From: Hedera helix
Lineage: Eukaryota > Streptophyta > Magnoliopsida > Apiales > Araliaceae
Direction: 5' to 3'
Length of the DNA stretch: 64,000 nt
Assembly: GCA_947179155.2 (NCBI GenBank)
Contig: OX359278.1
Span: forward strand, 27,278,297 to 27,342,296
Positions 59,206-64,000 of this stretch are shown piece by piece (within the stretch, counting starts at the first letter, position 1; each line of letters starts with the position of its first letter). The translations under genes and the position numbers were made by a program. Below the pieces are notes generated by a model, which was not told where the DNA came from, ran no database searches, and saw only the letters and a program-made list of their open reading frames with translations.

Positions 59206-60000
59206 GGTAAAATGACTAAATCTCCTTTTAGTAGAAAAAGAGAAAAAGTTACAGAATTATTAGAGTTGATACACATAGATGTATGTGGACCTATGACAAC
59301 ACATGCGCGAGGAGGGTATTCATATTTTATCACTTTCACTAATGATTATTCAAGATTTGGATATGTGTATTTAATGAAATACAAGTCCAAGTCATTTAAA
59401 ATGTTCAAAGAATACAAAAGTGAAGTAGAGAAACAAACTAGCAAAAGTATTAAGATTCTTTGATCGGATCGAGGTGGTGAATACTTAAGCAATGAGTTTT
59501 TAGATTATCTTAAAGAAAATGGTATAATCTCATAATAGACTCCACCAGGTACACCACAATTGAATGGTCCATTTGAAAATAGAAATCGAACATTGTTGGA
59601 TATGGTTCGTTCCATGACGAGTTTTACCGATCTTCCAATTTCGTTATGAGGTTATGCCCTAGAAACGGCTGGATACCTACTTAACAAAGTATATTCTAAA
59701 TCCGTTCCTAAGACTCCATATGGAATATAAACAGGAAGGAAACCTAATCTTAAGTATGTTAAGATTTAGGGTTATCCAGCTTATGTCAAAAGGTTTGAGA
59801 ATGATAAGCTAGAGACAAGATCTGATAAGTGTAAATTTGTGGGATACCCCAAAGAAACTGCAGGGTATTATTTCTATCATCCTACTGATCAAAAGATATT
59901 TGTTGCAAAATATGCTATCTTCATGGAAAATGAGTTTATCCTCGAAGGGGTCAATAGAAGTAAGATAAACCTTGAAGAAGTTCAAGAACCACAAACACTA
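59206..60000 (+). pseudogene. Copia pol: integrase, decayed
   Basis: It starts within the zinc-finger/integrase linker (GKMTKSPFSRKREKVTELLE). It continues LIHIDVCGPM with the first catalytic Asp, YFITFTNDYSRFGYVYLM, then after a stop SDRGGEYLSNEF, TPQLNGPFENRNRTLLDMVR with the Glu, and AGYLLNKVYSKSVPKTPY. TGA and TAG stops occur at 59461, near 59535 and several times later. Gag and protease are absent. Confidence 0.9.
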
Positions 60001-61719
60001 TGGGTCAAAGTAAGGTACCTAATCAAGTAACACAACCTGATGTAACACAACTTATTCATAAATCTGAAAGAGTACCAAAAATACCTAAAAGGTTTGGATT
60101 CATCATAGATGATGATGAAGAAGTACGTATAATAGATGATGATGATCCATTGACTTACGAAGAGGCTATGAGTAATAAAGACTCAGAGAAATGGCTAGCA
60201 GCCATGAAATCCGAGATGGACTCCATTTATGAGAACCAAGTATAGACTTTGGTTACTCCACCTGAGGGAATTAAGCTCATAGGGTGCAAATGGGTCTTTA
60301 AGAGAAAGACTGGAGCAGACGGCAAGGTAGAGACTTCTAAGGCCTGACTGGTTAAAAAAGGTTCTAGACAAAGATAAGGTGTTGACTATGATGAAACTTT
60401 CTCACCAGTAGTGATGCTCAAGTATATTCGGATTTTGCTTGTAATTACAGCTTATTATGACTACGAGATCTAAAAAATGGACATGAAAACGACATTCCTC
60501 AATGGGAAACTAGAAGAAGATGTATATATAATATAGTCGGAGGGTTTTATTTCAAAGGTTAGAACAAATCAAGTCTGTAAGCTACGACGATCCATTTATG
60601 GATTAAAGCAAACTTCTCGAAGGTGAAACATCCATTTTGATGAGACAATCAAAGAGTTTGATTTTATCAAAAACGAGGATGAACCACGTGTGTACAAGAA
60701 GGTTAGTGGGAGTGCTGTTACATTCTTAGTATTATAAGTTAATGATATATTACTGATAGGGAATGATGTTTCTATGCTTCAATCAATTAAGATATGGTTA
60801 TCCAAACACTTCTCCATAAAGGACTTGGGACAAACATCCTATATTTTGGGGATAAAGATCTATAGAGATAGATCTAAAAGGATGATTGGCTTGTCTCAAA
60901 GAACGTACATTGATTCGATGCTAAAGACGTTTAGCATGGAAGATTCCCAGAAAGGGCTCATGCCGATGGGTCCTGAAATACATCTTTTTAAGAAGTAAGC
61001 CCCAAAGACACCTTAAGAGAGAGACCGTATGAGTAAGATTCTTTATGCCTGGACAATATGATTTATCATGTACAAGATGATATGTACAACACCTAATGTT
61101 TCTCATGCACTTAGTGTAACAAACAGATATCAGTCTAATCCTGGAGAAGAACACTAAAAAGTAGTGAAAATATCCTAAAGTACTTAAAAAGAACTAAGGA
61201 TATATTTCTTATCTACTGTGGATCTGATTTGAAACTAGAGGGCTATACAAATTCAAGTTTTCAAACTAACTAAGATGACAGTAAATCCGTTTTGGGTTAT
61301 GTGTTTACCATAAATGGTGGCGCAGTGAGTTGAAAAAGTTTCAAATAGCAAACAGTTGATGATTCAGTGACAAAGGCAGAGTATATAGTTGCCAGTGAAG
61401 CTGCAAAGGAAGCTGTCTAGATGAAGAAGTTCATTACAAAACTTGGAGTGGTTCCTTGCATTCAAGGACCAGTGCCTTTATTTTGTGACAACATAGGAGC
61501 TGTTGCATAAGCCAAGGAACCCAGGTCTCATCAAAAATTCAAACAAGTATTGTGGCAGTTTCATTTGATTAGAGAAATCATTGAAAGATGAGATGACATC
61601 TTGGAATGTGTAGACTATCTTGACAACATAGCATATCCATTTACTAAAATTTTAACTCAACAACAGTTTGATTGTCAATTAAAACATATGGGAATTAGAT
61701 ACCATAACGATTGCCTTTA
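60001..61719 (+). pseudogene. Copia pol: reverse transcriptase and RNase H, decayed
   Basis: Pieces in order: PLTYEEAMSNKDSEKWLAAM, VDYDETFSPVVMLKYIRIL, KLRRSIYGLKQTSRR, then VNDILLIGNDVSML in place of the catalytic YVDD (the Tyr codon is a stop and one Asp is Asn). Next come FSIKDLGQTSYILGIKIYRD, SQRTYIDSMLKTFSMEDS, and a degenerate RNase H to about 61700. Stops are frequent (for example 60243, 60344, 60736 and many after 61000). Confidence 0.9.
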
Positions 61720-61734
61720 GTGCAAGTGAGAGAT
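61720..61734 (+). promoter_or_regulatory. Polypurine tract of the Copia element
   Basis: GTGCAAGTGAGAGAT directly before the LTR start TGAAAGTAGT; typical place and sequence for a Copia 3' polypurine tract. Confidence 0.65.
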
Positions 61735-62285
61735 TGAAAGTAGTATCCATACAAGCCAATCATATTTGATATGATGTAGCATGTACTTTGTAATCCTATT
61801 TATTTATTAATAAAAATTTATTTATACAAAGGTATTTTTTTATCCATATTTAATAGATAACATTAATTGTGATAAACTCATAGTTGTTAAGCAATACTTT
61901 TAGAATCATGATGATGATTATGCTAATGAGATCTAAATTCAAGATAGCTCAAAAACTAAAATTGTTCCTAATCGTAGAATTATTAAAATGGGGATTAATG
62001 AATCTGGATAGATTAATACATACTATGCTTGCTCTTATGAAGAGAATGATTGATCTCATAATCATTTGTGTAGAGACACTAAAGCAAGTATGTATGTACT
62101 TATTAGATAATAAGTCCACTAAACGTGACTCACTCAAGGAACACTTAATGGAGTCATATTTACCTATCAATATGAGTTCATTTTGTGATAGTAGTACAAG
62201 TGATTCTTAAACTTGAGATCTTCATAGTATTTTGTGTATGATAAATTATATTTTGACATATTCCTTAAAACTTTTAGGGTGTATT
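61735..62285 (+). mobile_element. Copia 3' LTR, first 551 bp only
   Basis: It starts TGAAAGTAGTATCCATACAA and aligns with the minus strand of the solo LTR from 38929 down to about 38390 (shared CTAATGAGATCTAAATTCAA and GACACTAAAGCAAGTATGTA). It ends at GGGTGTATT, where LTR U begins. The rest of the LTR is outside or lost. The 108-codon ORF at 61884-62210 is LTR sequence. Confidence 0.85.
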
Positions 62286-63979
62286 TGTAACACACTGAAA
62301 TCCCAACATTCCTTAATTATATCCATTCGCTTCTGGATAACATAACCATTAAACTTAATATCATATTATATAATCTTACAACACCTTAACAACGATCTCG
62401 TGCGTTAATACATAACTTTTAACTTTTAAAATTATTATTTAACCATAATGCGGTCCATAAATCTGTTTATTTAATTTACAACTTTAGCTGTCTTAGGATC
62501 AAAACCTTCATTTTTCTTGCACTAGAACTTAGATCATATATAATTAAGTTTTGACCTAATCTATTACATTTTCAAAATCATATATATATATATATATTAT
62601 GATTTTAACTTGTGAATAAATTTTAACATTTATCTATCCATACATAATCTTGTTTACCTTATACCTGTTCCTGTTGGCTTGTACCTGTTTCATACATCTG
62701 TACAATACATACGAGTTTACTACATATAAAACTCGACTACCAATAATATATTTTATCTTATCCTTTTACAACATTTCTCAAAATAAATTATATTCATTGT
62801 TATCATTATGAATTTACAAATTATACACCCTTTGTTAACGACTAAGCTCACAATTAAAACCTAGACGTTAATTACGTATATCATTATAGGTTTATATTTA
62901 TCTGGCTTGCTTGCACATTACACCAATACATATAACAAATTTTCTTCACGCTTATCTATGCATTTAGCACTCTTTACCTTTAGCTTAACCGAAATATCCG
63001 GCCTTTTCGTACTTTTCCTAAAAAAAGTACGAAAAGGCCGGATAGCGTCATGCATCCTTTACTTTACCATGCTATGCTTAAATGTCACATATTTCATTTA
63101 GTAGTTAAATTACATAGTTGCACGTAAGGCACATTCTATATCTTTTACTATCATATAGTTCACATAGAACAATCATTACATCTAAGTCTAAAAAACTTGA
63201 CTGATCTTCATTTATTTACTTAACCTTTAAGCTTCTCGTTCGTTCTTTCTATCCTTCCTCGCATCGGGTTGTTAGTCCGAACTTTATCTGCCAACATTGC
63301 ACCTATATAACATTATAGGATCATAAGACTTAATATAACTTAACGAACTTTATCCATAATTGCTTACCCATTTATCTCTATTCATTTCACTTTTGATGTA
63401 TTATACCTTATTTAGGTTAATAATACATCATAACTTGTCTCTGATGTATCACACAAATATTACAATGCTTTTATATAGCTGTAGGTATATTATATTATAC
63501 CATTTTTAGTTTCATTACCTTAATCTCCTTTACCCTTGTTTACCTCTACTGGTAATATCTTACCTCGATTGGGTCCTACATAACCATGATCAATACTTTT
63601 GATTAGGTTTTCATCATTTCTAACAATATATAACACGTGATCATTCATAAATCATGCTTTCTAGCTTTGAATATATATATAAATAGTATGTCACCTTTGT
63701 TTTATAACTTCAACACTTAGGGTTTCACATGAAACACACTTTTAAAACACAACTTACATAACCAACATATATATACACCAAAATTCATGCATGACTTTAT
63801 CTATTCTTGAATTTAAATACATAAATACCAAATTTTATGGCTCAAACATAATCATACATTCTTGTATGCCCAACTTCTTTACATAGAAAGCTTCCTTATA
63901 AAGAGAGCTTCATCTTTTCTTCTTTCTCTATAACCATCAAACTATCCCTTCTAGATTAATCAAGCTTTCTCTCTATATA
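62286..63979 (-). mobile_element. LTR U, Tekay-like family, minus strand, partial
   Basis: The left edge TGTAACACACTGAAATCCCA is the complement of a family LTR end. Left flank GTATT (62281-62285) is the candidate target duplication; the right side lies beyond the window. Non-coding. Near 63905-63979 there is an AAGCTT-rich leader and, at the right edge, a TATA box (CTCTATATAT). A perfect 22-bp hairpin is at 62995-63044. The family call rests on the edge sequence and layout only. Confidence 0.55.
62995..63044. repeat. Perfect 22-bp hairpin in LTR U
   Basis: TATCCGGCCTTTTCGTACTT-TT (62995-63016), loop CCTAAA, and the exact complement (63023-63044). It is the longest perfect short-loop inverted repeat noticed in the window outside A/T-only sequence. 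Confidence 0.95.
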
Positions 63980-64000
63980 TGAAACGACCCCGAAATTCGA
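63980..64000 (-). mobile_element. Edge of another family LTR, cut by the window end
   Basis: TGAAACGACCCCGAAATTCG is the complement of the family LTR end (compare TGTAACGACCTCGAAATTCG at 10885). It begins directly after the TATA box of LTR U. Only 21 bases are visible. Confidence 0.5.

Overview
This window is repeat-dense plant nuclear DNA, almost certainly from a flowering plant and probably a eudicot. Long AT-rich LTRs, Ty3 and Copia pol fragments, a CACTA transposon, an endogenous pararetrovirus and intron-bearing fragments of plant genes all support this. I see no intact host gene, tRNA or rRNA. Nearly every base that can be assigned belongs to nested transposable elements, and most coding relics carry stops or frameshifts. 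The species cannot be named from the sequence.

Left part (1-31160). Bases 1-5607 are the 3' half of a Tat-lineage Ty3 element: an antisense, intron-containing plant-mobile-domain (PMD) ORF, a 36-bp minisatellite, a polypurine tract and a 2.2-kb 3' LTR. It is inserted in a long LTR of a second Ty3 family, here called the TGTAATATCCC/GGTCGTTACA family, probably Tekay/Del-like. That family dominates 5608-31068 as nested copies, mostly on the minus strand: T (5608-6997), X (10885-14483), Y (about 14520-30920, interrupted), Z (20339-29928, a solo LTR in Y with TSD TAGAC) and V (23690-28718, plus strand, in Z with TSD ACATT). V keeps a tRNA-Met primer binding site and a gene for an acidic coiled-coil protein I do not recognise. 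A Copia solo LTR (15333-16869, TSD GTTGA) also sits in Y. Bases 7160-10884 are AT-rich with diverged tandem repeats and mariner-like MITEs.

Middle part (31161-58834). An Athila-lineage pol gene is split by a 23-kb CACTA DNA transposon (31750 to about 54970). The transposon carries captured, intron-containing host gene pieces: a cysteine synthase (OASTL) exon at 32951-33060, two exons of an SVP/AGL24-like MADS-box gene at 51893-52140, and at least one unidentified exon. It was then invaded by a SIRE-type solo LTR (33334-36310, TSD CTATG), a Copia solo LTR (37086-38929, TSD TGTTT) and two tail-to-tail Florendovirus-like endogenous pararetrovirus copies (41984-45352 plus, 45353-51025 minus). A solo LTR of the same Tat family as at 3374-5607 lies in the minus copy. 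The visible order of insertion is Athila, then CACTA, then pararetrovirus, then Tat LTR.

Right part (58835-64000). A rearranged Copia element (inverted LTR piece, decayed integrase-RT-RNase H, 3' LTR piece) is followed by another minus-strand LTR of the Tekay-like family. The window ends at the start of a further LTR that has landed at that LTR's TATA box.
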